From Marinobacter sp. (lineage in GTDB: Bacteria > Pseudomonadota > Gammaproteobacteria > Pseudomonadales > Oleiphilaceae): 61,216 bases of DNA. The stretch covers positions 1 through 61,216 of the forward strand of contig JAKLLS010000006.1 in the NCBI GenBank assembly GCA_022014155.1. The letters are read 5' to 3'. The notes beneath the pieces are model-generated. The model ran no database searches, was not told the DNA's origin, and worked only from the letters and a program-made list of their open reading frames with translations. The position numbers and the translations under genes are program-made. This document shows positions 44,768 to 54,167 of this stretch, piece by piece. Positions within the stretch are counted from its first letter, which is position 1. Each line of letters opens with the position of its first letter.

Positions 44768-46012
44768 ATGAAGCGGCCCCTGATCCCCACCGGCATCGTA
44801 CTTGGCATCACCCTGACACTCTCGGGCGTCCTGGCTCCCAACGCTTTCTCCAGCAATGCTCACCTTCCCCAACCCTGGCGACAGGATGCAGTGGTTCAGG
44901 GCCGGGATGAGGCCTACAACACCGAACGCTTCCTCCATGAACTGACGTTTGATCACCTGCAGGCAATCCCCGCCGCCACGGATAATGGCATCAGAGGAAC
45001 CGGGGGCAGTGTCAGTAGCCGGCGCCTGTATCTGGACTTCCGTTTCCGCAACGACTTCGGGTTTGACCAGGATCGGCAAGGGTTCCTGCTCGATATCCAG
45101 CGCAGTGAGGACCTGGACGGCGCCTATCAACGCCAACTGGTGGGTTTTCGCCATAACCTGACGGACCGCACGGAGCTGTGGATTCAGGGGGACGTGTTCT
45201 CCGATAAATCAGAGTCTGACGTCTATTTCAGTGCCCGCCGATACCTGAACGGAAACAGCTGGATCCATGGCAGCTGGATCCTGCCCGACACCTATTTTAA
45301 TGACAAAACCGATAGCGGCGACGAGTTCATTCGCAAGCCCCAGAGTTTTTTCGCGCAATGGCATCAGGCAAACGAAGCGACGACCCCGACCCTCGGCACT
45401 ACAGCCTCCCTCACCGTGTCACCAACGTCCGAGTTCCTGAGCCGAACCGAAAACCTGCAGGTGGAAAACGAATCTTTCAAGGCGGCGCTGACCCATCGCT
45501 TCCGCCAGGATAACTGGCACTGGCATATGGAAATCAGCGGCGAGCGAACCCGTCGGGATTACTGGCTGCTCGGGGCAAATGACCCAATTCCGTCCGACTT
45601 CTCCCGCGACCAAATCAAACTGGATTCCCGCGTGACCGACACTGGACGGCGCTACCATCCCTACCTCGGACTGTCATACCTTGACCTGGATGAGAAGGGG
45701 TTCTTCGGCAGATCGCTGGACGATACCGGATCTGTCCGGCGCCGGGAACCCACCGTATATGGAGGGTTATCCCTTCCCCTATCGCTCCGGACCACATTAT
45801 CGCCCGGGCTCTACTTGAGCGTTCCCGACATACGCCAAACCTTTACCGAGAACCGCGACCGCCGCCATCACGGTTTTACCGGCAAGCTCACGTTACCGTT
45901 CGAAACCATCATTTCAGAACGGGATCGTGCCGTACTGACCCTGAATCCAACATTTTTCCTACATAAGTTCGGGTTCGGCGGAGGTAACCTGCAACTGCAC
46001 TGGCCAATGTAA
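44768..46012 (+). CDS. predicted outer-membrane beta-barrel protein, unknown
   Basis: A 414-residue exported protein with a signal peptide (hydrophobic residues 7-24) and many alternating polar/aromatic strands such as LYLDFRFRNDFGF, GFLLDIQRS and HWHMEISGE. It ends NLQLHWPM, close to the terminal-aromatic pattern of barrels. I do not recognise a family. It starts 74 bases from the divergent channel gene, so they may share a regulatory region. Confidence 0.6.
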   Translation: MKRPLIPTGIVLGITLTLSGVLAPNAFSSNAHLPQPWRQDAVVQGRDEAYNTERFLHELTFDHLQAIPAATDNGIRGTGGSVSSRRLYLDFRFRNDFGFDQDRQGFLLDIQRSEDLDGAYQRQLVGFRHNLTDRTELWIQGDVFSDKSESDVYFSARRYLNGNSWIHGSWILPDTYFNDKTDSGDEFIRKPQSFFAQWHQANEATTPTLGTTASLTVSPTSEFLSRTENLQVENESFKAALTHRFRQDNWHWHMEISGERTRRDYWLLGANDPIPSDFSRDQIKLDSRVTDTGRRYHPYLGLSYLDLDEKGFFGRSLDDTGSVRRREPTVYGGLSLPLSLRTTLSPGLYLSVPDIRQTFTENRDRRHHGFTGKLTLPFETIISERDRAVLTLNPTFFLHKFGFGGGNLQLHWPM

Positions 46013-46029
46013 GAGTGCCCGGGAAAGCA

Positions 46030-47763
46030 CTACTGGCTGGGCCGGGTTCTGACCTCCGTCAGAGCGGCGTCCAGGGAAGAGTAGAAGCTGCTGACACCCT
46101 CAACTGGCCCCACACCTGCACGCGCCAGGGTCTTCAACGGCTGGAACTGAAGGTCGGCGATGACAATTCGGGTGCCTTCCGCCCGGCAGATCTCAACCAG
46201 CTTGTTCAAAGCCGACAACCCGCCAGCGTCCAGAACCGTTACACCATCCATGTAGAGAATGAAGCCCCGGGCGTTACGGGACAGGCCGGCTAATTCGCCA
46301 AAGATACGATCAGCCGCCGCAAAGAACAGCGGACCATTGATCTTGAACACCTGCCAGCCCTCAGGAAGCCCGGCGCTCACGATGCGCTGGTTTCCGGTGA
46401 TATCCGTGACCCTGGTCATCTGGGCCATTTCCCGCATGAACAGGACAGCCGCCAGCAGGATACCGGTGGTAATGGCGATCACCATATCCAGTGCAACCGT
46501 CAGGGAAAAACAGGTTAGGAAGACCAGAACATCGCTCCTCGGAGCGGTTTTAAGCAGGTGAACCGATTTCGGTGCTTCACTCATGTTCCAAGCCACCATG
46601 ATCAACAACGAGGCCATGGCCGCCATCGGCAGATACGCCAACAACGGGGACAGATAGACCAACGCCAGCAACACTACCGCAGCATGAATCATCGCGGCCA
46701 CCGGAGACTCCGCTCCGGCCTTGTAGTTGGCCGCAGAACGGGCGATGGCCGCCGTTGCCGTAATCCCCCCAAAGAACGGGGTGACAATGTTGCCGATGCC
46801 CTGGCCGAGCAATTCGCTGTTGGCACTATGGCGTTTCCCGGTCATGCCATCTAGGACCACCGCGCATAACAGGGACTCAATGGCACCGAGCATGGCGATA
46901 GCAAACGCCGCCGGCAGCAGCTCCTGCACCATGGACCAACTGATACCCAGCGGCTTGCCATCAGCATCCGGACGCTGCCAGGGCCAGGCAAACTCTGGCA
47001 GGAAGGGAGGGATTCCGGATCCGGCTGAACCGTCGGGCATCAGATAGCTGAACCGGGAACCGATCGTTTCAATGTCGGCACCGTTGGCATTCAGGAATAA
47101 CGCCAGCAGACTGCCAAGCAGAACAGCAGGGAGATGTGGCGGGATGGGCGTTCTCAGGCGGGGCCACAGCAGCATGATAGCCAGTGTCATGGCGGCTACC
47201 AACGTACTCATGACATCCGCGTCTGGCAGCGCCTGAGCCAGCGCAGCGATTTTGTCCCAGTAATGTTCGGGCATGGTTTCAATACTCAGCCCGAAAAAGT
47301 CCTTTACCTGCAGGGTTGCGATGACCACGGCAATACCGCCGGTAAATCCCAGCGTGACGGATTCCGGAATATACTCAATGAACCGCCCCAGACGCATAAA
47401 CGCCATGATTACCAGCAGGACACCGGACATCAGCGTCGCCAACAACAGGCCACCCAGGCCGTGGGATTGCGCAATGGGATAAAGGATGACAACGAACGCG
47501 GCGGTCGGGCCGGAGATGCTGAACCGGCTGCCGCCCAACAGGGCGATCAGGAAACCAGCGATGAATGCGGTATAGAGCCCATATTGGGGCGGCACACCGC
47601 TGGCGATGGCCAGAGCCATGGCCAGCGGGATCGCAATAATCCCCACCGTCAATCCAGCCATCACATCCCTGGACAGGCGCCGGCCCGTGTATGGCTCATC
47701 GAGACAGGCCTCCCGGAAGCCGTGGGCCAGTCGCAGGGAAAACAGATGGGCGCGGTGTGGCAT
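46030..47763 (-). CDS. SulP-family anion transporter with STAS domain
   Basis: A 577-residue SLC26/SulP transporter, similar in size to DauA. About 12-14 membrane segments cover residues 30-420, including the signature region YGLYTAFIAGFLIALLGGS and FSISGPTAAFVVIL. The C-terminal STAS domain (about 430-560) has GFILYMDGVTVLDAGGLSAL. Substrates could be sulfate, bicarbonate or C4-dicarboxylates. ATG 47763 follows GAGAAGG; TTG 47775 is less likely. It is divergent from the small ribbon-helix-helix gene. Confidence 0.85.
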   Translation of the reverse strand: MPHRAHLFSLRLAHGFREACLDEPYTGRRLSRDVMAGLTVGIIAIPLAMALAIASGVPPQYGLYTAFIAGFLIALLGGSRFSISGPTAAFVVILYPIAQSHGLGGLLLATLMSGVLLVIMAFMRLGRFIEYIPESVTLGFTGGIAVVIATLQVKDFFGLSIETMPEHYWDKIAALAQALPDADVMSTLVAAMTLAIMLLWPRLRTPIPPHLPAVLLGSLLALFLNANGADIETIGSRFSYLMPDGSAGSGIPPFLPEFAWPWQRPDADGKPLGISWSMVQELLPAAFAIAMLGAIESLLCAVVLDGMTGKRHSANSELLGQGIGNIVTPFFGGITATAAIARSAANYKAGAESPVAAMIHAAVVLLALVYLSPLLAYLPMAAMASLLIMVAWNMSEAPKSVHLLKTAPRSDVLVFLTCFSLTVALDMVIAITTGILLAAVLFMREMAQMTRVTDITGNQRIVSAGLPEGWQVFKINGPLFFAAADRIFGELAGLSRNARGFILYMDGVTVLDAGGLSALNKLVEICRAEGTRIVIADLQFQPLKTLARAGVGPVEGVSSFYSSLDAALTEVRTRPSQ

Positions 47764-47814
47764 AAACCTTCTCAACTATTGAAACAGCTTTGCCTGCATT
47801 ATATTCTCATCAAA

Positions 47815-47850
47815 GCATCATTCAATGTTAACCTTATTAACATGTGATGC
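47815..47850. promoter_or_regulatory. nested dyad between sulP and the RHH gene
   Basis: GCATCA (47815-47820) and TGATGC (47845-47850) enclose ATGTTAA-N5-TTAACAT (47825-47843). The arrangement resembles an operator for a dimeric regulator and lies 42 bases before the ribbon-helix-helix gene and 51 bases from the sulP start. Confidence 0.45.
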
Positions 47851-47892
47851 ACGCAATACCAGTCAACAACTGCAAGAGCATGATGAACAACC

Positions 47893-48069
47893 ATGGAAAA
47901 CCGCACAGCCCGCCTGACCCTGCTGATAGATCCCCAAAAGAAAGCCGCCTTTGAAGCCCTGTGCAAAGAAGAGGATGTCACACCATCACAAAAGGTCCGG
48001 CAGTTCATTCGCGAATACGTGGAAGCAAGGCTTGGTGAAAACTGGCGAGAAAACCCACCAAAAAGCTGA
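47893..48069 (+). CDS. small ribbon-helix-helix (CopG-like) protein
   Basis: A 58-residue protein. The strand ARLTLLID is followed by two helices (PQKKAAFEALCKEEDV and PSQKVRQFIREYVEARLG), the ribbon-helix-helix layout of CopG/Arc-type DNA-binding dimers. There is no partner toxin gene next to it: the following gene encodes a ChaN lipoprotein. It may autoregulate through the dyad just upstream and could also control the divergent sulP gene. Confidence 0.7.
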   Translation: MENRTARLTLLIDPQKKAAFEALCKEEDVTPSQKVRQFIREYVEARLGENWRENPPKS

Positions 48070-48103
48070 CAACCGAATGTGTTTCGTGGTCGTATAGAGA
48101 ATC

Positions 48104-49096
48104 ATGAATGCCTTGCCCCTTACCGTGCTGCTGCTTACATACCTGCTCCTTGCGGGCTGCACGTCCCTGCCCAACCATCGGACGCAGGTACTGCCGCCGC
48201 AAACCCAATACGACGCCATCATCACGAATGGCAGAGGGTCGGTACTCTCTATTAACCAACTGGCCAGCCAGCTGCGGTCCGCCGACGTGATCGTCATCGG
48301 CGAATACCATGGCCACCACGGCGCTCACCTGCTGCAATCGTTGCTCCAGTCCGCGCTATACCAGCAGCACCCACAACAGGTGTTGACCATGGAACAATTC
48401 ACCCTGGAGGACCAGCACGAACTGGATCTCTATCTGGCCGGAAAAACCGGCGAGTCCGAATTCATTGCCGATGCCGATGCCTGGCCCAACTACAAGGCCT
48501 CCTATCGCCCCCTGATGGAGTTCTCCAGGGCCAGGAAAATTCCGGTCATTGCCGCCAACGCCCCCGCTGATACCGTTCGTTGTATCGGACGCAACGGTGA
48601 GGGCTATCTGAATTCCCTGGAAATGGCTGAACGCAACCAGTTACCAGAGTCACCATTTGTGGACACCCCGGCTTACCGGGAGAAATTCTTTGACACATTG
48701 GGAACAGGCCACAGCTCCGACACCGATGCCCGCCTGGAAAACAGCTACAAGGCCCAGCTCTTGCGGGATAACACCATGGCAGACCAGGTTATCAAGGCGA
48801 TACGTGACTACCCCGGCCACCAGGCAATTCACCTGACGGGCACATTCCACGCTGAAAATCACCTGGGGATGGTGGCCGTGCTTGAGAAGAAACGCCCCGA
48901 TTTGTCCGTGGCCGTCATCAGTCCGGCGTTCTGGCAGCCCGGGGATGACTTCCTGGGCCTGATTGAAACCCATCAGCAGAAAGGGGATTTCCTGTACTTC
49001 CTGCAACCCCTGCCGCAGGAATACACAGACAACGAACGCCATCGGAATGCCATTATGGAGCAGTTCCGCCACGCCGCCGATATCTCCTGTGACTGA
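48104..49096 (+). CDS. ChaN-family lipoprotein
   Basis: A 330-residue lipoprotein with a signal ending LLLAGC. The ChaN domain is recognised by VIVIGEYHGHHGAHLLQ, LTMEQFTLEDQHELDLYLAG, ADAWPNYKASYRPLMEFS and HLTGTFHAENHLGM. Campylobacter ChaN binds two stacked hemes, and the family is linked to iron/heme handling. It follows the ribbon-helix-helix gene by 34 bases; a functional relation is not evident. Confidence 0.85.
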   Translation: MNALPLTVLLLTYLLLAGCTSLPNHRTQVLPPQTQYDAIITNGRGSVLSINQLASQLRSADVIVIGEYHGHHGAHLLQSLLQSALYQQHPQQVLTMEQFTLEDQHELDLYLAGKTGESEFIADADAWPNYKASYRPLMEFSRARKIPVIAANAPADTVRCIGRNGEGYLNSLEMAERNQLPESPFVDTPAYREKFFDTLGTGHSSDTDARLENSYKAQLLRDNTMADQVIKAIRDYPGHQAIHLTGTFHAENHLGMVAVLEKKRPDLSVAVISPAFWQPGDDFLGLIETHQQKGDFLYFLQPLPQEYTDNERHRNAIMEQFRHAADISCD

Positions 49097-49102
49097 CCCA
49101 GT

Positions 49103-49954
49103 TCAGGCCAGCTTTTTCTTACCGGCCAGGATCACGATGGCAATACCGCCCAGAATGGCCGCCCCGGCCACCACCAGCCGCAGGGTCAGGGGCTCGCTCA
49201 ACAGCAGGACGCCGCCCAAAGCGGCAATCACCGGCACACTGAGCTGAACAGTGGCGGCCGATGTTGCCCGCAACAGGGGCAGCGCCCTGTACCAGATGGC
49301 ATAGCCCATACCGGACGTAATAGCTCCGGAAGCTACCGCGTAAAGGAATCCGGCGGCATCCATTTCCAGGCGGGAGAGCATGACCATGCTCAGGACCAAT
49401 GCCAATGGCACCGAACGAATAAAATTGCCGGTTGTAACAGCAGTCGGTTCACCTGCCCCTTTCGCGCGAAGGGAATAGATCCCCCAGGAGACACCCGCGA
49501 GGATCATCAACACCGCACTGCCAACAGGCGGCGCGGACAGCCCCGGAAGCAGCAAGCCAATCAGCCCTGTAAACGCCACGACGAAACCCGCCCATTGCAC
49601 CCCATTGGGGCGATTACCGTGCCAGATACCAATGCCGATCATGGTGGCCTGCACCGCACCGAACAGCAGCAGGGCCCCCATGGCTGCCGACACCCCACCA
49701 TAGGCAAAGGAAAAAGTGGCCGCGTAGGCAAACAGCGCCACTGCGGATCCCCAGGAACCGTATCTGAGGGGATGCCGATTACCACGAATTGCCAGCAGCA
49801 GCCAGAGCATCAGGGCTCCGGACACCAGACGCACCGACGTAAAACTCGCGGCATCGATGTTGGTGTCCCGCAACGCTGCACGACACAGCAGCGAGTTTCC
49901 TGCAAAGGCGATCATCGCAAGCGCCGTTAATAAAAACACGCGAAGCTGGATCAC
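49103..49954 (-). CDS. EamA/DMT-family transporter
   Basis: About 283 residues with ten predicted membrane segments in two EamA repeats, beginning LLTALAMIAFAGNSLLCRAAL. Members export amino acids or other metabolites; the substrate is unknown. GTG 49954 (GGGGGTG just upstream) is used because the in-frame extension to 50125 is non-hydrophobic and overlaps the macro-domain gene. A TATAAT on the minus strand at about 49970-49975 may be its -10 element. Confidence 0.75.
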   Translation of the reverse strand: MIQLRVFLLTALAMIAFAGNSLLCRAALRDTNIDAASFTSVRLVSGALMLWLLLAIRGNRHPLRYGSWGSAVALFAYAATFSFAYGGVSAAMGALLLFGAVQATMIGIGIWHGNRPNGVQWAGFVVAFTGLIGLLLPGLSAPPVGSAVLMILAGVSWGIYSLRAKGAGEPTAVTTGNFIRSVPLALVLSMVMLSRLEMDAAGFLYAVASGAITSGMGYAIWYRALPLLRATSAATVQLSVPVIAALGGVLLLSEPLTLRLVVAGAAILGGIAIVILAGKKKLA

Positions 49955-50048
49955 AAACACACCCCCAGGATTATATGTCGTTATGACAGGAGTGTACGCG
50001 CGCGAAGCGATCCAGCGAACGGTCCAATAGTCGTGTCTGGATCTGAAC

Positions 50049-50564
50049 TTACGTACGATCCAGAATCGCCTGACACACCTGCAGGTCATCGTCACTGAAC
50101 AGGACAAATCGCACTTTGCGCACACGGCGACACTCAGGGGCTGTGTCCCGAAGCGTGCTCACGGCTATGACAAGCGCGTCCTCAAGCGGATAACCGAACG
50201 CCCCCGCTGAGATAGCGGGAAATGCCACGGATTCGAGCCCGGCCTGGTCCGCCAATTTCAGTGCATTACGGTAGCAATCCGCCAACAACCGGTCTGACGG
50301 CTCGTCTACGCCGAAAACCGGCCCCAGACAATGAATAATATGGGCGTTCGGCAGGTTATGGGCAGTAGTGATCACTGCCTCACCGGGTTTTATCGGCGCC
50401 TTGGATCGACACTCCTCCGCCAGCCCCGGCCCGGCCGCGGCGTGGATGGCACCGGCAACGCCACCGCCCGGCATAAGCCGGGCATTAGCGGCGTTAACCA
50501 CTGCATCCATGTCAGATTGATCGGCAATATTGCCTTGAATACATTCGATGGTGAGTTCCGTCAT
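50049..50564 (-). CDS. macro-domain protein (ADP-ribose binding/deacylase type)
   Basis: A 171-residue macro domain. ECIQGNIADQSDMDAVVNAAN, PGGGVAGAIHAAAG, CLGPVFGVDEP and FPAISAGAFGYPLEDA are diagnostic of the MacroD/YmdB type, which binds ADP-ribose, hydrolyses O-acetyl-ADP-ribose or removes mono-ADP-ribose. ATG 50564 follows GGAGAG. It begins 41 bases after the GH84-type gene on the same strand, so the two are probably co-transcribed. Confidence 0.88.
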   Translation of the reverse strand: MTELTIECIQGNIADQSDMDAVVNAANARLMPGGGVAGAIHAAAGPGLAEECRSKAPIKPGEAVITTAHNLPNAHIIHCLGPVFGVDEPSDRLLADCYRNALKLADQAGLESVAFPAISAGAFGYPLEDALVIAVSTLRDTAPECRRVRKVRFVLFSDDDLQVCQAILDRT

Positions 50565-50605
50565 CGCTGCTCTCCTTTCCTGCCATGCTGGAAATACTCC
50601 GGGGA

Positions 50606-51673
50606 TTACTGGGTCTGCACCATTTCGTCCGATACCTGATATTCTCCCGATAACCAACGGACAATTTCCTCGGCACCCGCGTGGGTGTATGCCCGGTATT
50701 TCTCAAGCAAGGCCTGTTTTCTCTCATCGCTGATCCGGTGGAGACCAGCATCCTGCAGGACCAGCAGGTCCGCCATCACCTTGTCAGCGAGATCAATACC
50801 CAGGACTTCCCGCGCGGCATGATGAAAAGCCTGCCCGTACTGGTAATCCGGTCCCTGCCGGTAGCTTTCCGCCAGGGTAATGGCGGGAATAGCAGTCAGC
50901 GTCGGCTGCAATGCCGGGTTGATGGCATGCCCCGCCAGATAGGCGGCATTGGCCGCGGGTCGGCCGGTAAAGCCCCTGAGATGCAGATGCCGGGACATAC
51001 GGTCACCGTCATTGACCGGGTAGTTGTCCCACAACAAGGGCTTACGACCGAGGGCCTTGCCGACCCGCTTGAGGTGCCCCGTCGATACCTCCCGTGAGCA
51101 GACCTCTTCCCCGGTCCAGAACACCCGGATAGCGGGATCCAGCCTCTCGCCCAGAATACTCAGATAATCACTGGGACGCTCCCCGAACACACGATCCAGC
51201 ACCGGGTCATCGGAATAGTAGCTCGGGCAGATCGTCAATTGCTCCGCATGTGTCCGGTCGCGTATCCAGTGCACAATGTCCACCTGCCGGGAAGCCAGGT
51301 CCGGGGTGTCACTGCGCATGTCATCAAACAGGACCGCCAGCTCCTGGACACCGATTTCATCCAGGAACGCCAGCTTCGTTGTCAGTGCCTGCCGCGCGGC
51401 GTCGTTGAAGTCGTTAAACACTTCAAAAGGGCTCAAACCGACACCGAAGCGCACCCCATGCCGGCGACAGAAATGGGCAAAATCCGCCAATCCGACTGCC
51501 GCGTCGTGTGGATGAGGCTCATCCCAGCGCCGGCGCAGGAAGACGTCGGCCTTGGGCGCATAAAGGTAGAACCGATAACCATGAGGCTCCAGCGCCATTA
51601 CCAGCTCTTTCCGCTCTTCCCAGCTCCACAGGGGGCCGTAAAAGCCTTCGATGATGCCAAGTTCAGTGCTCAT
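50606..51673 (-). CDS. GH84-type beta-N-acetylglucosaminidase
   Basis: A 355-residue cytoplasmic protein (no signal peptide) with the NAGidase/GH84 catalytic barrel: GIIEGFYGPLWSWEERKEL, YLYAPKADVFLRRRW, the paired acidic catalytic residues in LFDDMRSD, WTGEEVCS and LLWDNYPVND. GH84 enzymes remove O-GlcNAc or cleave hyaluronan-type glycans by substrate-assisted catalysis. Bacterial cytoplasmic members are poorly understood. ATG 51673 follows GGGAGGG. It precedes the macro-domain gene by 41 bases. Confidence 0.85.
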   Translation of the reverse strand: MSTELGIIEGFYGPLWSWEERKELVMALEPHGYRFYLYAPKADVFLRRRWDEPHPHDAAVGLADFAHFCRRHGVRFGVGLSPFEVFNDFNDAARQALTTKLAFLDEIGVQELAVLFDDMRSDTPDLASRQVDIVHWIRDRTHAEQLTICPSYYSDDPVLDRVFGERPSDYLSILGERLDPAIRVFWTGEEVCSREVSTGHLKRVGKALGRKPLLWDNYPVNDGDRMSRHLHLRGFTGRPAANAAYLAGHAINPALQPTLTAIPAITLAESYRQGPDYQYGQAFHHAAREVLGIDLADKVMADLLVLQDAGLHRISDERKQALLEKYRAYTHAGAEEIVRWLSGEYQVSDEMVQTQ

Positions 51674-51798
51674 GGTTCCCTCCCGATACAAGCAGGTTAA
51701 TACATCTTAAGCCAGCGGCAAGACAACGGTATATCTGACTAGTACTGCTATGCCCCAAAGCAGGCTACTATAGCCTGAACCTCCACGGAATCGTGACT

Positions 51799-52842
51799 AT
51801 GGCGGAATCCTCACAGCGGCTGCCAGCTCTTGATGCGCTCCGGGGCATCGCTGCCCTCGGCGTGGTGCTGTTTCATTATCTGCCTTATTACGATCAATTG
51901 TACGGCCATACGTTCACTCCTCCTGAAATACTGGACTTTGGCCGCTATGGCGTGCACCTGTTCTTTATTCTGAGCGGCTTCGTGATCTTCATGACCCTGG
52001 AACGGACCCGGACTGCAGGCTGGTTCGGGCTGGCCCGTGCCTTTCGATTGATGCCCGCGCTGTGGGCCGGTATCGCCATAACCTTCCTGATGGTCCATGC
52101 ACTGGGGCCGGAGGATCGTGCCGTCAGCTTCGGCAGCGCCTTGCTGAACGTCACCTTGCTGCATGAATACCTGGAATTCCCTCACGTAGACGGCGCCTAC
52201 TGGAGCCTGGTGATTGAAGCCACGTTCTATTGTTGGATAACCCTGTTGTTCTATGGCCTGAAGGAGTGGAGCCGTATTCGCATCGCCCTGTGGATCTGGG
52301 TGGCGCTCAGCTACGCCGGCGTCATCTGGTGGAAAGCCATTCCCGATGCCCTGGACTTCCTGGTCAAGGATCTTCTGTTTGTAAAGTACGCACCGCTGTT
52401 TGTCAGTGGCATGCTGATTTACCGCTGGCACCAGCACGGTCGGCCCATAGCCCTCGACGGACTACTGCTTGCGCTCGCCATCGGCCATGCGCTGGTGGCG
52501 TATAAAGCGCCGTTCAATGTCTTCGTGCTGGGTTGTTACGGGGTGTTCGTGCTGGCGGTGGCAGGTTATCTCAATCTACTGGCTAACCGCGCCATGCTTT
52601 GGCTCGGCAGCCTGTCCTATGCCCTCTACCTGGTTCACCAGAACATCGGCTACGGCGTGATCGCCTGGAGTTATGGCGCCGGTGTTCCCGGCTGGATCGG
52701 TGTCTGCCTAGCCCTCTCGCTGGCGCTGGCGATTGCCTCCGCCATCCACTACACCATCGAGAAGCCAGCACTGGGGTGGTTCCGGAAAATCCGGAACAAA
52801 CCCGCGAAACACCTCGAAATCCCCCTACGACCTATGTCTTAG
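51799..52842 (+). CDS. acyltransferase-3 family membrane protein
   Basis: A 347-residue integral membrane O-acyltransferase. It begins LPALDALRGIAALGVVLFHYL, with the catalytic His, followed by GVHLFFILSGFVIF with the conserved SGF and about ten membrane segments. Such enzymes O-acetylate surface polysaccharides or lipids. It stands alone, so the target is unknown. ATG 51799 is chosen over GTG 51793. Confidence 0.85.
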   Translation: MAESSQRLPALDALRGIAALGVVLFHYLPYYDQLYGHTFTPPEILDFGRYGVHLFFILSGFVIFMTLERTRTAGWFGLARAFRLMPALWAGIAITFLMVHALGPEDRAVSFGSALLNVTLLHEYLEFPHVDGAYWSLVIEATFYCWITLLFYGLKEWSRIRIALWIWVALSYAGVIWWKAIPDALDFLVKDLLFVKYAPLFVSGMLIYRWHQHGRPIALDGLLLALAIGHALVAYKAPFNVFVLGCYGVFVLAVAGYLNLLANRAMLWLGSLSYALYLVHQNIGYGVIAWSYGAGVPGWIGVCLALSLALAIASAIHYTIEKPALGWFRKIRNKPAKHLEIPLRPMS

Positions 52843-52976
52843 AGAACCGGTATTTTCTTTCCGTTTCCCCACATTTACTGCTACTTTGGACTAGGATAAA
52901 GGGTTGTTAATCCCAAACGGATAACGCTCCCGACACACCCACAAAGACAATAATCACATCAGAGGATAGAAGAGCA

Positions 52977-54062
52977 ATGAAGATCCGTTCTGTTCTTTCC
53001 GCAACTGTGCTGGCAGTCGCAACTACCCTTGCCTCCGCACAGGCGCTTGCCCAGGAAACCTTCACGCTGAAGATGGCCGAAACGTGGGGCCCCAACTTTC
53101 CGATCTTTGGTGAAGCGACCAAGAGCATGGCCGAAATGGCCGAGAAGATGTCCAATGGCCGACTGAAGATTCGCATCGATTCCGCCAACAAGCACAAGGC
53201 GCCCTTCGGTGTCTTCGATATGGTCAAGGCCGGCCAGTATGACATGGGTCACTCCGCCTCCTACTACTGGAAAGGCAAAGTGCCCAATACCCTGTTCTTT
53301 ACCAGTATGCCCTTTGGCATGACGGCACTGGAGCAGTACGCCTGGTTCTACTACGGCGACGGTATGGACCTCATGCAGGAAGTGTATGAACCGCACAACA
53401 TGCTGTCTTTCCCGGGCGGTAACACCGGCGTACAGATGGGCGGCTGGTTCCGTAAGGAAATCAAATCGCTGGAGGATCTGGAAGGCCTGAAAATGCGCAT
53501 TCCCGGCTTCGCTGGCGAGGTCTTTGCCGAAGTGGGCGTCAACCCGACCAACATTGCACCGGGCGAGCTGTATACGGCGCTTGAGCGCAACACTATTGAC
53601 GCGACTGAGTGGGTAGGCCCTGCATTGGATCTCCGCCTTGGTTTCCAGCAGATCGCCGACTACTACTATACCGGCTGGCATGAGCCCGCGACCGAACTGC
53701 AGTTCCTGGTCAACAAGCGGGTCTGGGAAAAGCTGCCTGCGGATCTACAGGAGATTCTGCGGGTTTCCATGCGCACCGCCGCGTACGACATGCTGATCCA
53801 ATCCCAGCATGAAAACGCCAAGGCCTGGGCCAATATCAAGAAAGAGCATCCGAACGTCCAGATCAAGACCTTCCCGGACGACGTGTTCCAGGCTATGTAC
53901 GAGGCCAACAAGAAGCTTCTGAAGGAAGCCGCTGGCAACGATGAGCAGGCCAGTCGCATTGTGGACTCTCTGGAAAGCTACCAGGAAGATTCGCGGGCCT
54001 ACACCAACATTGCGGATCGCGCCTACCTGAATACAATGGCTGAAGTCGAAGGCGACGAATAA
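52977..54062 (+). CDS. TRAP transporter solute-binding protein (DctP type)
   Basis: A 361-residue periplasmic binding protein with a signal peptide ending SAQALAQE. FTLKMAETWGPNFPIFGEA, SSFPGGNTGVQMGGW-like LSFPGGNTGVQMGGWF, KMRIPGFAGEVFAEVG and NTIDATEWVGPALD belong to the DctP family (TAXI excluded), including the conserved Arg that binds a carboxylate. The ligand is an organic acid, probably a 2-oxo or C4 acid. First gene of a dctPQM-type operon, separated from dctQ by a hairpin. Confidence 0.9.
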   Translation: MKIRSVLSATVLAVATTLASAQALAQETFTLKMAETWGPNFPIFGEATKSMAEMAEKMSNGRLKIRIDSANKHKAPFGVFDMVKAGQYDMGHSASYYWKGKVPNTLFFTSMPFGMTALEQYAWFYYGDGMDLMQEVYEPHNMLSFPGGNTGVQMGGWFRKEIKSLEDLEGLKMRIPGFAGEVFAEVGVNPTNIAPGELYTALERNTIDATEWVGPALDLRLGFQQIADYYYTGWHEPATELQFLVNKRVWEKLPADLQEILRVSMRTAAYDMLIQSQHENAKAWANIKKEHPNVQIKTFPDDVFQAMYEANKKLLKEAAGNDEQASRIVDSLESYQEDSRAYTNIADRAYLNTMAEVEGDE

Positions 54063-54082
54063 ACCGTCGTGATCTAACGGAG

Positions 54083-54114
54083 CCGGGATCGCTCATACAA
54101 GTGATCCCGGTTTT
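54083..54114 (+). terminator. hairpin between dctP and dctQ
   Basis: CCGGGATC (54083-54090) pairs with GATCCCGG (54103-54110), followed by TTTTG. It could partly terminate or stabilise the upstream mRNA, raising binding protein over permease. Confidence 0.55.
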
Positions 54115-54167
54115 GTTGTTTGTAGCAAACGAAAAATGCCGCTCACAAGGCCGGCAGAGGAAAAGCA

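Noticed and set aside
47134..47847. A 237-codon open frame opposite sulP.
   Set aside because: Translation is Gln/His/Arg-rich low complexity, typical of an antisense shadow.
49955..50125. N-terminal extension of the EamA transporter.
   Set aside because: The extension is Cys/Arg-rich, not membrane-like, overlaps the macro-domain gene, and a GTG with a good ribosome-binding site lies at the start of the first membrane segment.
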